A DNA stretch of 64,000 bases from Euclidia mi (Eukaryota; Arthropoda; Insecta; Lepidoptera; Erebidae), in contig OX123182.2 in the NCBI GenBank assembly GCA_944739405.2, forward strand, positions 16,813,326 through 16,877,325, read 5' to 3'. Within the stretch, counting starts at the first letter, position 1. Each line of letters opens with the position of its first letter. The translations under genes and the position numbers were made by a program. Below the pieces are notes generated by a model, which had not been told where the DNA came from, did no database searches, and saw nothing but the letters and a program-made list of their open reading frames with translations. Below, one piece after another: positions 9,201-20,279 of this stretch.

Positions 9201-10208
9201 AACAATGTGCAAGAACTTATATAAATCGGCTTAGAGATCTTTATTTGCCAATTTTCAAATTACCACGTGCAAACAATGCCTAAATAAAATTAATCAGTAA
9301 TATTATTATTATCACTTTGTATATCAAAATAAAATGTTTGGATGCATACCATAGATATATTAATTATAATAGATATGCCCTCTAGACGAAAATGTATCGG
9401 AACCTGTGTCGCCAGTTTGCCCCTACCACACGGCTACTACTACACATACACTTTAGTAAAATCAATAGAAACGCAGTCGCGCACACACTCGCATTTTTTA
9501 AATCAGAACGTGCAAAAAAATCAATTATAGACTTTAGCCTGTCAAACATAGCGTTTATTTACCATGGCAGTCAAACTTACTCACACAAGAACATTTAACG
9601 CTATTACGTTAGTAAATCTGCACAAGCACATTACTAAATCGCTCACGCGTCGACCGGCCGCTTCGAGGAGCAGTGGCCGGTCTACGCGATGTATTCATTG
9701 GCTAATCGCACGGGACGTTCGCAGTGAACGAAATACATTGCGCAATCGCCTACGTAGTACTAGATAGTACCCACGTATTGCCAGCAATGTATATTTTTTT
9801 ATTTGCTTGCGATAGTATCATTTTTGTCTACAAACTACATAATACTATTGTAATAACTACAATTATTACAAATATCTTTTGTATTTTAAGGATTTTGGAC
9901 TTACCGGTGAAAAGAAATCCCTTCTCGAGCCACATTACATGCCTGGCTTCTTTTTCTACACGTTATAACAGCGCAAGATGGCATAATTATTTTTTTTCTC
10001 GGAGCTTCGTACGCTGTCGCAATATGAGCGCGATTGTTGACCGGTCAAACAAATTTTGTCGAAATATGAGCGTTTGCTCACACGCACGGTGCGCCTGCCA
10101 CGCCCACAAGGCCATTCTACTCCCTTTAACTGTTCTGTGATGCATACCAATACGTAGTTCTACCACACTAGGAGCGAATACTCTTGTTGAGTTCAGTACC
10201 TAGGTATT
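9201..10208. other. Upstream region of gene A, partly duplicated
   Basis: The first part (about 9201-9265: ACAATGTGCAAGA, then GGCTTAGAGATCTTTATTT) matches 48165-48230 upstream of gene B. The rest holds scattered GC-rich patches (9640-9720, 10010-10110) but no recognised gene. Confidence 0.5.
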
Positions 10209-10212
10209 TTAA

Positions 10213-10442
10213 GGCCTTGCCACATGGCACAATTTTACCACTATCTTTTCACACTGATCAAATTTTTTTACACTGATCAAATTTTCAATCGAATTGGCTT
10301 TGCCCGTCTACACGACACAATCAGATCACGGATTTTCATTCCGCCCACCCGATTGGTTAAAATCTGGTGGTACCGCCCAGCCAATGAATTCATCAATTGA
10401 TTTAGTCAAGTTGGACGTAAAATTGTGCCGTGTGGCAAGGCC
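10213..10442. mobile_element. GGCCTTGCCACAT MITE, copy 2
   Basis: Same family as 8963-9196. The inverted repeats begin GGCCTTGCCACATGGCACAA, and TTAA is found exactly on both sides (10209-10212 and 10443-10446). The body shares TTTTCAATCGAATTGGCTTT and CACCCGATTGGTTAAAAT with copy 1. It contains a short local duplication of CACTGATCAAATTTT. Confidence 0.85.
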
Positions 10443-10446
10443 TTAA

Positions 10447-11064
10447 GATAAGTTGGTGGCCCAAATTAAAAACTTTTTGGTAAGTAGGTATTTAGGTAAT
10501 TATTTTATGAAAATAATATACCTATCTACTGTAAGTATCATTAATTTAATTTCAGTAGATAATCTGTTTTTAAATAGGTAGGCACTTTGTGAGAAGTCTC
10601 TTCTTTCGCATATTTTGGAAGTCTGGACTGTAGGTACTGTCTGTCTGTACTGGGGCTATACTTGTCTGACATACCTATCAAGTAACTGACTAAACGCATC
10701 GAATATTTATTTGATTTTATTTTTTTGTTGGAATATGCAGGTGAATCATTTTGTTTTATAAATGAGTACCTACCCAAGTGTTTGAGGTAAGTAAGTAGGT
10801 ATATTTTAACGTTACATTGTAAAACTATTAGATCATAACATCGAGATTGTAATCTATCGATAAAGTGTGATCCGTACAATAGGTAGGTACTACTGTCAAT
10901 TTAACGCATTATTTTTCAATGAATCTATTGAGGAGAAGCGTGAGCTAAGCTCTGAACGTTGTGAGTTCCGTATGATTGTTGGAAAAATCTCGTAACATTA
11001 ATTCACGCTGCGAGCTGATCTCTTTATTACGGATGAATAATATTGACGCCTAGTAGGTTTGATA
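10447..11064. other. AT-rich DNA with a duplicated anchor
   Basis: The first 50 bases (AGTTGGTGGCCCAAATTAAA, then AACT) match 48797-48840, consistent with the segmental duplication. No gene was recognised. Confidence 0.5.
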
Positions 11065-11150
11065 AAGTTTTGTAGACTAAATTGGCGGAGCTCTGCTTTG
11101 CAGAACTTCTAATTTTCAGTGCAAGGTCACAAGAAAATCTAACATAACCT
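11065..11150 (+). repeat. Dispersed hairpin repeat, copy 2
   Basis: The stem-loop at 11087-11109 (GGAGCTCTGC, TTT, GCAGAACTTC) is degenerate compared with copy 1. The neighbouring GGTCACAAGAAAATCTAACA and TAACCTA are conserved. Confidence 0.55.
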
Positions 11151-11213
11151 ATTAAATATGATTTTTATTTTAAATGCTACAATTTTACGGTGAATACCTA
11201 CCTAGACCTACTC

Positions 11214-11470
11214 ATGACTTGTACCACACCAAGAGTTGACGCCAATGCGCGTGCGCACTAGGCAGTGCTGTGACGATGTGTGCGAGCGAGACGAAAACTA
11301 ATAGGAGGTCCTTGTTACACGCGTGTGTGAGCGGTCCCGCTGCTACTGCGTCATTCATATAATATTCAGTGTTGAAATACACCTTCATCATAAACAGAAA
11401 ACACAGTGAAAGACAAATCTGCTTAATTTAATTTATTTAAATACCGCATCGAGACTTAAAAAACACTAAG
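11214..11470. promoter_or_regulatory. Conserved duplicated block upstream of gene A
   Basis: CTCATGACTTGTACCACACC and the next roughly 150 bases (GAGCGAGACGAAAA, CGCGTGTGTGAGCGGT, CCGCTGCTACT) align with 49346-49510. Weaker similarity (CGCATCGAG) reaches about 11470, against 49740. This is the best conserved non-coding part of the duplication and could hold a promoter or 5' untranslated exon. Confidence 0.5.
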
Positions 11471-11529
11471 TACCTATTTACATGTTCTTCATGTAAGTAA
11501 CATACCGACACGGGGATAAAAATAATAAT

Positions 11530-11665
11530 CTGTCTGTATGTATAACATTCTTGCGTTACGACTGACTGATAGCCATGTCACAGCCTTAAGCTATTGGGCG
11601 CAAGAAGCTGAAAATTTGCATGTATGTTCCTTGTTTCTTGGGAACCGTAGGGGTGCACTAAGAAA
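11530..11665 (-). repeat. CR1-like dispersed repeat fragment
   Basis: On the minus strand it reads CTTAGTGCACCCCTACGGTT, CCAAGAAACAAGGAACATAC, AAATTTTCAGCTTCTTGCGC, then a CAGTCAGTCGTAACGCAAG-type tail. Related fragments lie at 15895, 16258, 17265, 52682 and 57065. Confidence 0.6.
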
Positions 11666-11712
11666 GTATGGGGTTAAAATATATAATGAACACCATAAAA
11701 TGTTGTTAATTT

Positions 11713-11766
11713 TTTTTTGTTAAATATCTAAGAGTATCAACATACTCTTAGATATTTAACAAAAAA
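11713..11766. repeat. Perfect 25-bp stem, 4-nt loop hairpin
   Basis: The arm 11713-11737 (ending TAAATATCTAAGAGTAT) is perfectly complementary to 11742-11766 around the loop CAAC. It lies between a CR1-like fragment and the third hairpin repeat. Confidence 0.8.
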
Positions 11767-11869
11767 TAAAGTCTAATATTACAATAGTACGAGTACCTAC
11801 TTCTAGCTATTTTAGTCACGACTGCACTTCAAATTGTATTCGAACACCAAATGTAGTAAATGATCACCA

Positions 11870-11960
11870 AATAAATAGGTTATGTTAGGTTCTCTTGTGA
11901 CTCTTAATTAAAAAATAGGAGCCCTGCGAAGCAAGGCTCCGTCAACTTAGTTTATTAAAG
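11870..11960 (-). repeat. Dispersed hairpin repeat, copy 3
   Basis: Inverted relative to copies 1 and 2. The stem-loop at 11918-11940 (GGAGCCCTGC, GAA, GCAAGGCTCC) has one mismatch. The flanking GGTTATGTTAGGTTCTCTTG and CGTCAACTTAG blocks match the family. Confidence 0.6.
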
Positions 11961-13128
11961 TAGGTGGTGTAATCAAATCCAATGAATGTGTTGGTATTTC
12001 ATACAACTAACAAAAAAAGGATGATGCATAATCTTGGTAACCACCACCAATAGCTTAGTGTTATATTTGTAGCCCCTGCCTTATTCCTTAATGATACTAG
12101 ATGAGTATGTGTAATAATTTATTTTATTTTGTAATTACTTTATTTCATTTGGTAATCATTTCATATTGTAATCTCACTTATTAAGCTTCGTTGCGGCTGT
12201 TGCTTCTTTTGTATACAATAAATGGTAAAAATAATAAACAAAGGAAATCATAATCGTATTTTATTTGATTTCTCTTAAGCTTTATTTTCATTTTTTTTGT
12301 TAAAGGAAAATCCATATTACCCTGATATTATATTCGGCTGGCAATCAGATCGGACGATAAATCAAGACAGGCGCCATACTTATTAATATTCTATAAGATA
12401 ATTATACCTTTTCAATAATATATCACACATCACTATTGGAGCAGGAACCAGATTTCATACAATCTCTTGCATCATCCTTTGGTTATAATTTAACAATAAA
12501 TTCTGATTTAATTATGCTGATTATTTTATTAATTTTGGGTTAATAATTATTTATTTGGAGTAAATTTGCTCAAATAGGATAGCGAAATGTTAAAACGTTG
12601 GATATAATTTTACATTAAAATGCGGGTTTCATTTTGGTGATCATTTACTATTTTTGTCTGTTATATGTCAGGTACTATATCTGGTGGTAAGGTATACATA
12701 AGCTATGAAGTACCTATTGCCTGAAACTCAATCGGGATCGTGAAGATACGGATCAAATAATGTCAGTGAAAAAAACAAATTCAAGGTCTTCAGAACAAGT
12801 TCACGTCGGTCAACTATTCAACTAACAATACTAAATCTGGATAAATATAACATTAAGTAGGTATAAATACTATGAATAAAGGTATATTACACCTACCTAA
12901 ACATAATTATATGTACTTACTTACCATTGTCAATTGTAATACGAAGTAAGTCTTCGTGTCGATCGGTGTCCAATAAGTAAAGATGCAAGCGTTTTAAGGG
13001 ATTACCAGATATCTACATTCGTAAGACGTTCATCGATCAAATTGGGGACGTCTTGAAAGGCGGAAAAGTCCGAAGCAGAATGTAGAGGATGAGGAGTCTG
13101 TAAAGATTGAAGTAAGTGGCGTTCTGTT
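11961..13128. other. AT-rich DNA with one dispersed repeat
   Basis: No gene was recognised. About 12760-12835 (AAGGTCTTCAGAACAAGTTC, then ACGTCGGTCAAC) resembles 15775-15870, so it is a diverged dispersed repeat. Confidence 0.45.
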
Positions 13129-13180
13129 GTCTTTGCCTTCCCCGAAGGAAAAAGGCGTGAGCGTATGTATGCATATTCCT
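13129..13180 (+). repeat. SINE/LINE tail fragment
   Basis: TTTGCCTTCCCCGAAGGAAA, AAGGCGTGAGCGTATGTATG matches the 3' tail of the CCCCTTCGGGG SINE family. Confidence 0.5.
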
Positions 13181-13698
13181 TTTCAAGACATGTAATACGT
13201 ATCCTAGCACAGGGAGTCATCTGATACCGAACTAAGAACTAAACAGAGCTTGTGGACAACTAACATACTGAGTGATTGGTAAGTCCTGAGACGCATTTCA
13301 GGATCGCATTCAGAATTCGATTCTCGTTCCAAATATTATATGTATAAATATCACGTAGCCTGTATTTTGAAAATAATTATTTATATTTACTTATACTTAT
13401 GTCATTTATGAACACTAACCGCGCGAAACAAACAGTTCAATTTTAAGGCACGAAAAAAGTATCGAAAACAAAGCGCTCGCTACCAGATAGCCCCCCTCCC
13501 CCTTGCCCTTGTATTGTCGATGCGTCACCAGGCACAGGCAGGCGCCACAAGCCACAAGGCGCCTCCTGCCTCTCGCGCCGCGCGCGCCGCCATTCAGTCT
13601 GTACGAAAGCGCTGTCACGCGCGCACGTTGTTTATACTGTCTATCCCGCGCGTGTCTCGTACTGAGGTTAAGTGCTATTGAGCACTGAACTGTTAAAC

Positions 13699-14757
13699 AT
13701 GTCGGACGAGTACACTAGTGCGGAATACTGGGATATGGTGCGTGCCTATGCCTTAGCAAAAGATTGTGTTCCGGACGCAATTAAATCATACCAGGAGATG
13801 TTTCCCAAACGTCAAACTCCCTCATATACCCTAATGATGGATCTTAATGAAAGATTGCGAACATACGGCCAGTTTACCTTGCCAAAGCACGCTCAAGCTC
13901 GGGGAAACGAACCACATCCAGAACGTCTCCAAGAAGCCATACTGGAATACTTCGAGAATAAGCCGCAAGCAAGCACTCAAGATGCAGCAAGCAAGTTTGG
14001 TGTATCAGCCTCAACTGTGTGGCAGCTCCTGCATAAAGAAGGAATGCATCCACATCATTTTGGGCCTACGGAAGAACTTAGAGAGAGCGATCACGAACCG
14101 AGGATTAATTTTTGTCGCTGGTTCTTGGCTAATGCTGACGTGAACATTTTATTTACGGACGAAGCCACCTTCACTAAAAAGGGAATAATTAATATCAAGA
14201 ATGAACATTCGAACCCTGATGTTACGGAACAGAACTCTTCTGAACATAGCTTTAGTGTGAATGTGTGGGCAGGCATTTTGAACAATTGTTTGATAGGCCC
14301 TAATTTCATCGACGGACGGTTGGACAGTTTGTCATATTTAAACATTTTAAGCAATGTTGTCAACAAAATGTTAGAGAATGTGCCCTTTAGTGTTTACGAG
14401 AATCTGTACTTTCAACACGACGGACCTCCCGCGCATTCCGACGAACTAGTACGTGCATTCCTCAAGGAACGCTTTGGTGATAAGTGGATAGGCCGCGGTG
14501 GTCCAGTACCATGGCCGGCTCGCTCTCCAGATCTCTCACCATTAAATTATTATCTGTGGAGTGAAGTAAAGGCACTCGTGTACGCAACGGAGTTCTCCGG
14601 TAGGGAAGAGTTGGAGGTGCGAATCACAGACGCATTTAATACTATTCGCAGTGATCCTTTCGTACTCAATCGCCTGAAAAACAATATGCGGAGACGAGCA
14701 AAACTGTGCATAGAGCGTGGAGGTGGCCATTTTGAAAAATTATTAAGATTGGTATAA
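13699..14757 (+). CDS. DUF4817/Tc1-mariner-like transposase, copy 2
   Basis: A 352-aa cut-and-paste transposase-like protein. The start at 13699 is chosen because copy 1 has an ATG at the same aligned point; the frame is open nine codons farther. An N-terminal DUF4817-like region (QEMFPKRQTPSY) comes first, then helix-turn-helix modules (FGVSASTVWQLLHKEG), then the DDE domain. Ligand positions are Asp154 (FTDEATF), Asp241 (QHDGPPAH) and, 42 residues later, Asn283 (SPDLSPLN). The family usually has Asp at this last point (spacing DD41D). The frame has no stops, unlike a long-dead copy, but the Asn would be expected to weaken or abolish catalysis. The stop is followed by a tandem duplication of the gene's own 3' end. 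Confidence 0.87.
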   Translation: MSDEYTSAEYWDMVRAYALAKDCVPDAIKSYQEMFPKRQTPSYTLMMDLNERLRTYGQFTLPKHAQARGNEPHPERLQEAILEYFENKPQASTQDAASKFGVSASTVWQLLHKEGMHPHHFGPTEELRESDHEPRINFCRWFLANADVNILFTDEATFTKKGIINIKNEHSNPDVTEQNSSEHSFSVNVWAGILNNCLIGPNFIDGRLDSLSYLNILSNVVNKMLENVPFSVYENLYFQHDGPPAHSDELVRAFLKERFGDKWIGRGGPVPWPARSPDLSPLNYYLWSEVKALVYATEFSGREELEVRITDAFNTIRSDPFVLNRLKNNMRRRAKLCIERGGGHFEKLLRLV

Positions 14758-14920
14758 ATATTTCTGTACATCGTCAATCATTCGACTTAAGCGTTGTATA
14801 CAGGTGTGAGACGAGCAAAACTGTGCATAGAGCGTGGAGGTGGCCATTTTGAAAAATTATTAAGATTGGTATAAATATTTCTGTACATCGTCAATCATGC
14901 GTTGTATACAGGTGTGATTC
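14691..14920 (+). repeat. Tandem duplication of the transposase 3' end
   Basis: The segment beginning GAGACGAGCAAAACTGTGCA at 14691 is repeated from 14808 (offset 117 bp). It includes the last coding codons, the stop and the trailer GTACATCGTCAATCAT. The second unit lacks about 9 bp (TCGACTTAA). Confidence 0.9.
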
Positions 14921-14997
14921 CATTTTTAAATGCGCCGGCAAAAAGTATTAATCAATGTTATCGGTGCCGCATGCAGGCTGCGTCGTCACCTGTTACG

Positions 14998-15023
14998 GGT
15001 TAATAAGGACAACGCTATACACG
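14998..15023 (+). repeat. 26-bp segment shared with 7745-7772
   Basis: GGTTAATAAGGACAACGCTA then TACACG, here just downstream of the transposon. Confidence 0.55.
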
Positions 15024-15894
15024 TGGTAATTAAGACCATGCTCTGACTCTCGCACACGTACACGACGACTTGCGTCGAGGAGCTTAAGTCCTGATACTAC
15101 GATGTTATTTTCTGCGTGGTAACACTGTCCGCGACGGTTTTTTTGTTTTTAAAATATTTTTTAAATAATACAGTGCTCTTGATGTTAATGAAAATTGAAA
15201 TAAAGCGTACTTATTATTTTTTATGTCAGTTGTTTTAATGTTTATTACTATGCTGAAAATCTTTGTTGTGGCGTAATTCAGTGCCTCGCGTATCCCGATA
15301 GTGCGGAAATACCTTGCGCACTTATTGAGCTTAGGTACCTTATTAGGACTACTATATCAATGCAAAATTTTTCTACAAAAAAAAACGTATAAATGATAAA
15401 AATAAAGATAAATGTAAATAATGCAATACATGACGTATGGCTTTGTTATTGGAATAGGTTTTTTTTTAAATATTTATAACTACTTGTGATAAGTATATTT
15501 TTCGAATAAGGATCGTTAGCTCTAAAGGCTCATTGCATATGTCAGTAGTTCACAAAACCACCCTGTTTGTATTTGAATTGTAGTGTATTATACACTACAA
15601 TATTGTTAGTACCTAAGTTTGTAGAAAAATAAAATTTTATTTATATAAAGACGATACCGTATTTAATAAAACATGTACGTAAGTGTTTTTACAATGTTCT
15701 GACCAACTTGCTTACTTAGTCTTCTTAAGTTTATTAAGATATCAGAAAACAATTTCTGCGTAAGCGATTATCAGTGAAACGTGAAGGACAACCGATGGGA
15801 TTTTATACAAAGATCAACTTTAAGGTCTTCAGAACAACTTTACATCGATCAACAATTTCAACAATATATTGTTCAAAATTTATAAAATGCTTGA
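15024..15894. other. AT-rich DNA, no gene recognised
   Basis: It contains a short 25-nt palindromic hairpin at 15577-15601 (ATTGTAGTGTA, TTA, TACACTACAAT) and a dispersed repeat at about 15775-15870 shared with 12760-12835. Confidence 0.5.
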
Positions 15895-16045
15895 TGATGC
15901 ACGCAGCTACGCACGCACATAGATTTTTTTATTTGACCGTTTCTACAGGATGATCCCGTGGAAATTTAGGAAAATCCTCAAACCTACAGTCCCCAAGGAA
16001 CTGTTCAGCTTCTTGCGCCAAATAGTTTTGTTTGTGTATTTAGTC
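15895..16045 (+). repeat. CR1-like dispersed repeat fragment
   Basis: GATGATCCCGTGGAAATTTA, CAGTCCCCAAGGAACTG, CAGCTTCTTGCGCCAAATAG and a GTCAGTAGAG tail match the family seen at 16258 and elsewhere. Confidence 0.6.
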
Positions 16046-16257
16046 AGTAGAGTAAGACATTATGGTAGGAATAAAATGTAATTAATAGTTATTAAGGTAG
16101 GAATAAATCGTAAAACAGAGTGTTGTTTGGTGCATAGAAGCACAATAGGCGTTCTTACTTCTTTATACCTGCATACAAATACTTACTGTTTTAATTTATT
16201 TATTTTATTTATTTAGCTTTTACAGAAGGCTTACGGACTAATAAATATTATATAATA

Positions 16258-16400
16258 CTAGAGGACGCCAGCAGCTACGCCTGCATTTTTTTTAAATTTA
16301 CCCGTTTTGGCCGATCCCGTGGGAATTTCGGGAAATCCCTTCTTAGTGCACCCCTACGGTCCCCAAGCAACATACATGCCAAAGGAGATGTACCATTTGG
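16258..16400 (+). repeat. CR1-like dispersed repeat fragment
   Basis: It begins CTAGAGGACGCCAGCAGCTA, then GGCCGATCCCGTGGGAATTT, TAGTGCACCCCTACGGTCCC and AACATACATGCCAAA. This is a conserved lepidopteran non-LTR/SINE body. Confidence 0.65.
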
Positions 16401-17264
16401 CCATACATTATGGGCCTGGCACGGCCAATCACGACACCACATGTGTTTTGAAGATAAATGACTACACTATTAACCTGTATAATTTCTTTTTAAATAACTT
16501 TTGGTGGAAATAAGATACGAGATATTTGAAATGGAAATTATTCCGCTACTAAATATACCTCAAAATTGAATTTTAACATAAATATAATACCTAGATGTAA
16601 ATAAAGGTATGTCTTTGCGTCTTAAAGAACAAAAACTACATAAAGAGTGGCCAATAATAATGAATAATCACCTGTGTACTAGGGAACCTCGTACTATGTA
16701 CACTCGTCCAAAAAAGCTAACCACAATCACAAACACCGCTGCATATTCTTAGCATGAGTAGAAGGTACTGACTATTATTATTGAATTTATATTCAATTAC
16801 ATTAAAACCGTACGAAAACACCAATAATTCAGAGCAAAATATTTACGATACACAGTAGCAACACGAATGACATAACAGATAAAAAAAGTGTTGCAAATGT
16901 TTTGAAAAATATTTCTACTATCGATTAAAAAACAAAACGATTTTTACCGATTAATAATTATGGAATGTATAATAAATTATATATTTCTTGATTCTTTTTA
17001 CAAATATACTTATAAAGTAAATAAAATATATTGTTTTCTAATATAATAATAAAAATATTATTTCCTTAAAACAATTTCTGCCTACCATACTTCATTTTAT
17101 TTTTAATGCTGGCAACATAAGACATTCATCCGCTATTACCATAGCCTATTCAAAATAATTAATCTTTAAAAACTAAATTCTTTCACCGATACTCTATCAA
17201 GAAACGAAAACGATGTAAAAATTTAAAAAAATATATGTTTAATTTCAACGATTCACAACTTTCT
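16401..17264. other. AT-rich DNA, no gene recognised
   Basis: Only AT-rich sequence with long A/T runs was seen. Confidence 0.5.
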
Positions 17265-17375
17265 GGCCACTACAGGCCGTATTTGGTATTTCTCCTTTCA
17301 GCTTCCTGTGCCCAATAGTTTCGGCTGTAGCGTGTCTGTCAGTCAGTCAGTAACGCAAGCATTTTATATATTAAG
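17265..17375 (+). repeat. CR1-like dispersed repeat fragment
   Basis: TTTCAGCTTCCTGTGCCCAA, TAGTTTCGGCTGTAGCGTGT, CTGTCAGTCAGTCAGTAACG then a TATATATTAAGAT end. Confidence 0.6.
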
Positions 17376-17680
17376 ATTACAAAAATGAATTAAACAATTT
17401 GCCAATTAAAAGCCTCCACATATAGGTATAAAAAGACCGTTATTTTACATGTTTAAACACAAAATACAAAGAATGTTTAAAAAAAAAAGAAAAACTCAAA
17501 ACAAAAATACAAAGCAATGTTTAAAAATCTCAAAACAAAAACAAACAATCAAAAAGAAAGAAAAGGGTATCAACAAAAATAGTCTGGTCCAATTCAAATC
17601 TATGCTGATTGGTCAATACTATTATTATTTTACTCTACTACTATTACAATAGTATTATCAAAATATGAGTTGGCTAATAA
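17376..17680. other. Low-complexity A-rich stretch
   Basis: Repeated AAAACAAAAAT-type words at 17450-17580 give a lysine/asparagine-rich open frame that is a composition artefact. Confidence 0.6.
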
Positions 17681-17689
17681 CCGTCTCAT

Positions 17690-19010
17690 GGTCGCTACGC
17701 TGGTGCAAAAGAGGTCGATATTAAGGTCTCATGGAAGTCCATTAAAACTAGCTGCACTTCTTATAGAAAAAGCGTTACTTCTATAATTTGTAGATGCAAA
17801 TGGAATGCTCAATATGGGCCGCTGGCTAAAACCTAGCAAGTTTGTACGCATTGATATATCAGCCAAGAGCTCAGGACAGTCAATGTGACCATTTGCAATG
17901 TTCATAATAAAACTTATGTCTGCAATAAACCGTCTTATTTCTAAGGATAGGAAGTGGTATCTCCTGCATCTATGGTCGTAATCAACCGAACATTGCTGCG
18001 CTTTGTAATCAAGGTAGCAAAGAAATTTTCTTTGGACGCCTTCAATACGGGATTTGTAAACCTCGTACTGCGGGTTCCAAACTTGGGAGGCGTATTCTAG
18101 GTGGCTGCGTACGAAAGAACAATATAAAATCTTTACTGGTTTTAGAGAACGGAAACAAGCCGTGGTTCGTAAAATAAAACCCAGAGCTTTTGAGGCCTTT
18201 TTAACGATGCTGTCAATGTGTTGATCAAACAGTAACCTACTATCCTGTATGATGCCTAAGTCTTTAATGCTGTTCACTTTACTGATGTGTTTATTAGTTA
18301 AGGTGTATGTGTAGTTCATTGCAGACGTTCTACGTGTAAATGTTATGTGGAATCATTTAGAGACATTAAGTTCGAGCTTGTTTCGGCTACGTCATCCTGT
18401 AATTTATGTACGTCAGATGTGCCTTGTATGACCTTGTGAATTTTCATGTCATCAGCATAAAGTAGGATGTACGAATGACGAAAGCACTGTCTGATATCCG
18501 CAATAAACAGCGTAAACAAAAGAGGCCCAAGAATTGAGCCCTGAGGGACCCCAGATGGGACAGAATTCCAACCTGAGACGTAATCCTGAAGAACGACAGC
18601 CTATGTTCTGTTCTCTAAATAAGATTTGAACCATCGGTACAAGTCTCCATGAATTCCAGCAAGCAAAAGCTTCTTCAGTAGCACTCGATGGTCAATACGG
18701 TCAAAACACTTGCTGTAATCAGTAAAAATTACGTCAACCTGTCGTCGAACCATTCCATCTGTAATAAACTCGTTTGATAGAAGTGGATTTGAAGTTGTTG
18801 AACGGTTCGTAACAAATCCGTGCTGCTCGGCCAAGACTAGATCTAAAAGCCGCGTAAACATCAGTATGAACCACACGTTCCAGAATCTTAGAATAGAGGC
18901 ATATCTTGGATATAGAACGGTAGTTCTCGATATCAGTTCTATCACCCTTTTTTAAGACCGGGTTAATGAAAGCAGACTTCCAAATCTTCGGTTTTTCCCG
19001 TAGTATTGAC
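17690..19010 (-). pseudogene. Jockey-type LINE reverse transcriptase remnant
   Basis: Read from 19010 down, fragments in order are: RT start (FINPVLKKGDRTDIENYR), finger and palm (VDVIFTDYSKCFDRIDHRVL, about 18740-18680), SGVPQGSILGPLLF with LLYADDMK (about 18560-18450), and a 196-aa C-terminal part (18319-17729) with SIKDLGIIQDSRLLFDQHI and YCSFVRSHLEYASQVWNP. Frames change between the pieces and stops intervene, so it is inactive. It belongs to the same clade as the longer copy at 27654-30081. The endonuclease region is missing. Confidence 0.8.
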
Positions 19011-20150
19011 CAACTTAGATTAGGTGGTAGACCAATATTTTAAGCTTAACCCCTTTTTATATTCAATCCAATAAAATATATTCTGAGTCCTAAGGTACTT
19101 TAAAAAAAAATTCAAGCTAATACAAAGTTAAAGAATAAACAATGACGTTGTTTACTGAAATTCATTTATAGGACCTTGGTTCTCTACCACATAATTATTT
19201 TATCTCAATGTCAAACTTAGAACCAAAGTTCTATCATAGCAAATGAAATGTATTTATATTTTGACATCGGTTCAGGATTATGAACATATTCATGGAAATC
19301 AGCAAAATAATTCCTACATCTATTGAGGTCCAAGAAACATCATAAGAAATGCGTCTTTTTATTTTTACAATATCAGAGCATCGTAGTTATTTCTTGTCAA
19401 ACATTGGGCCGTTATTGTTCACATATAGACTGTTGACAAATAGTTTATTGTGACGCATCTCTTCTTTTGCTGACATGGCAATTCGCAAAGGGATAATGCT
19501 AGCGCTAGGTACTCATGTGCCCATTGATTATAAATTTGGATTCTGCCATTGCGTCGTGCTTAGTAAATTTGATCCAAATCCAGCCCGAGGCAGTAATGAT
19601 TATGAATCACAAATATTTACTCCAAGTTTGGATATATTTGGTGATAATTGAAATATTAATCAAATTTATTTAAATAAACTGAAATATTTAATAAGCGCCT
19701 ATACGATAATAATTGCAACCTCCGCAAAGCCTTTGAGGTCGTTACATCTATCTCATCATTATCATCCACTACCCGATTGTGTCCACCGACTGTGAACGTG
19801 GCCTCTCTTTATTCTTGTCATTTTCCTCGATCTTGTATATCTAGTTACTTACAAAAATAAAAATTGTAGACCCCACGACACGAGAATTATCCATAGCACG
19901 GGAGATCATCATTCTAGCTTCGGTTGCAATTCAAGACCCACGCCTTGGAGCCAGGAGTCCACTTTCCAGCTATCCCACCACCATCGCACGGTCTTCAGCA
20001 TCCTTGGTGGTTCGTCGATAGCCACCCATATTATTCCTTACGACGTGATGCTTCGCTATATGTGCCCCGGCCCTTACATATTCGTCTAAACTTTTAAATA
20101 GGTAATCAAAACTCCCGAACTAAAATAAGACTGCTGCGAGGTAGTTATTT
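19011..20150. other. Unrecognised intergenic DNA
   Basis: No gene or named repeat was recognised. Confidence 0.45.
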
Positions 20151-20279
20151 AGTTATCTTAGATGTTTTGTTATAATACTGATATACTGATGACGTAATTT
20201 ACCTACCTTGAACTTTCACTTCGCAAAGAAGTGATGCTAATGTATGCTTTTCGTGTGTAGATATGGTACTTTCTGGCTA

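Larger units (their letters stand above)
13276..14930 (+). mobile_element. DUF4817-type Tc1/mariner transposon, copy 2
   Basis: It starts at the shared GTGATTGGTAAGTCCTGAGA block and covers the leader, an intact 352-codon transposase and a duplicated 3' end. Similarity to copy 1 ends near CCATTTTTAAATGCG. Terminal inverted repeats were not found. Confidence 0.7.

Noticed and set aside
13503..13688. Plus-strand frame MPLYCRCVTRHRQAPQ...
   Set aside because: It lies in the leader of the second DUF4817 transposon and ends before the transposase start.
17449..17652. Lysine-rich frame MFKHKIQRMFKKKRK...
   Set aside because: A low-complexity A-rich stretch.
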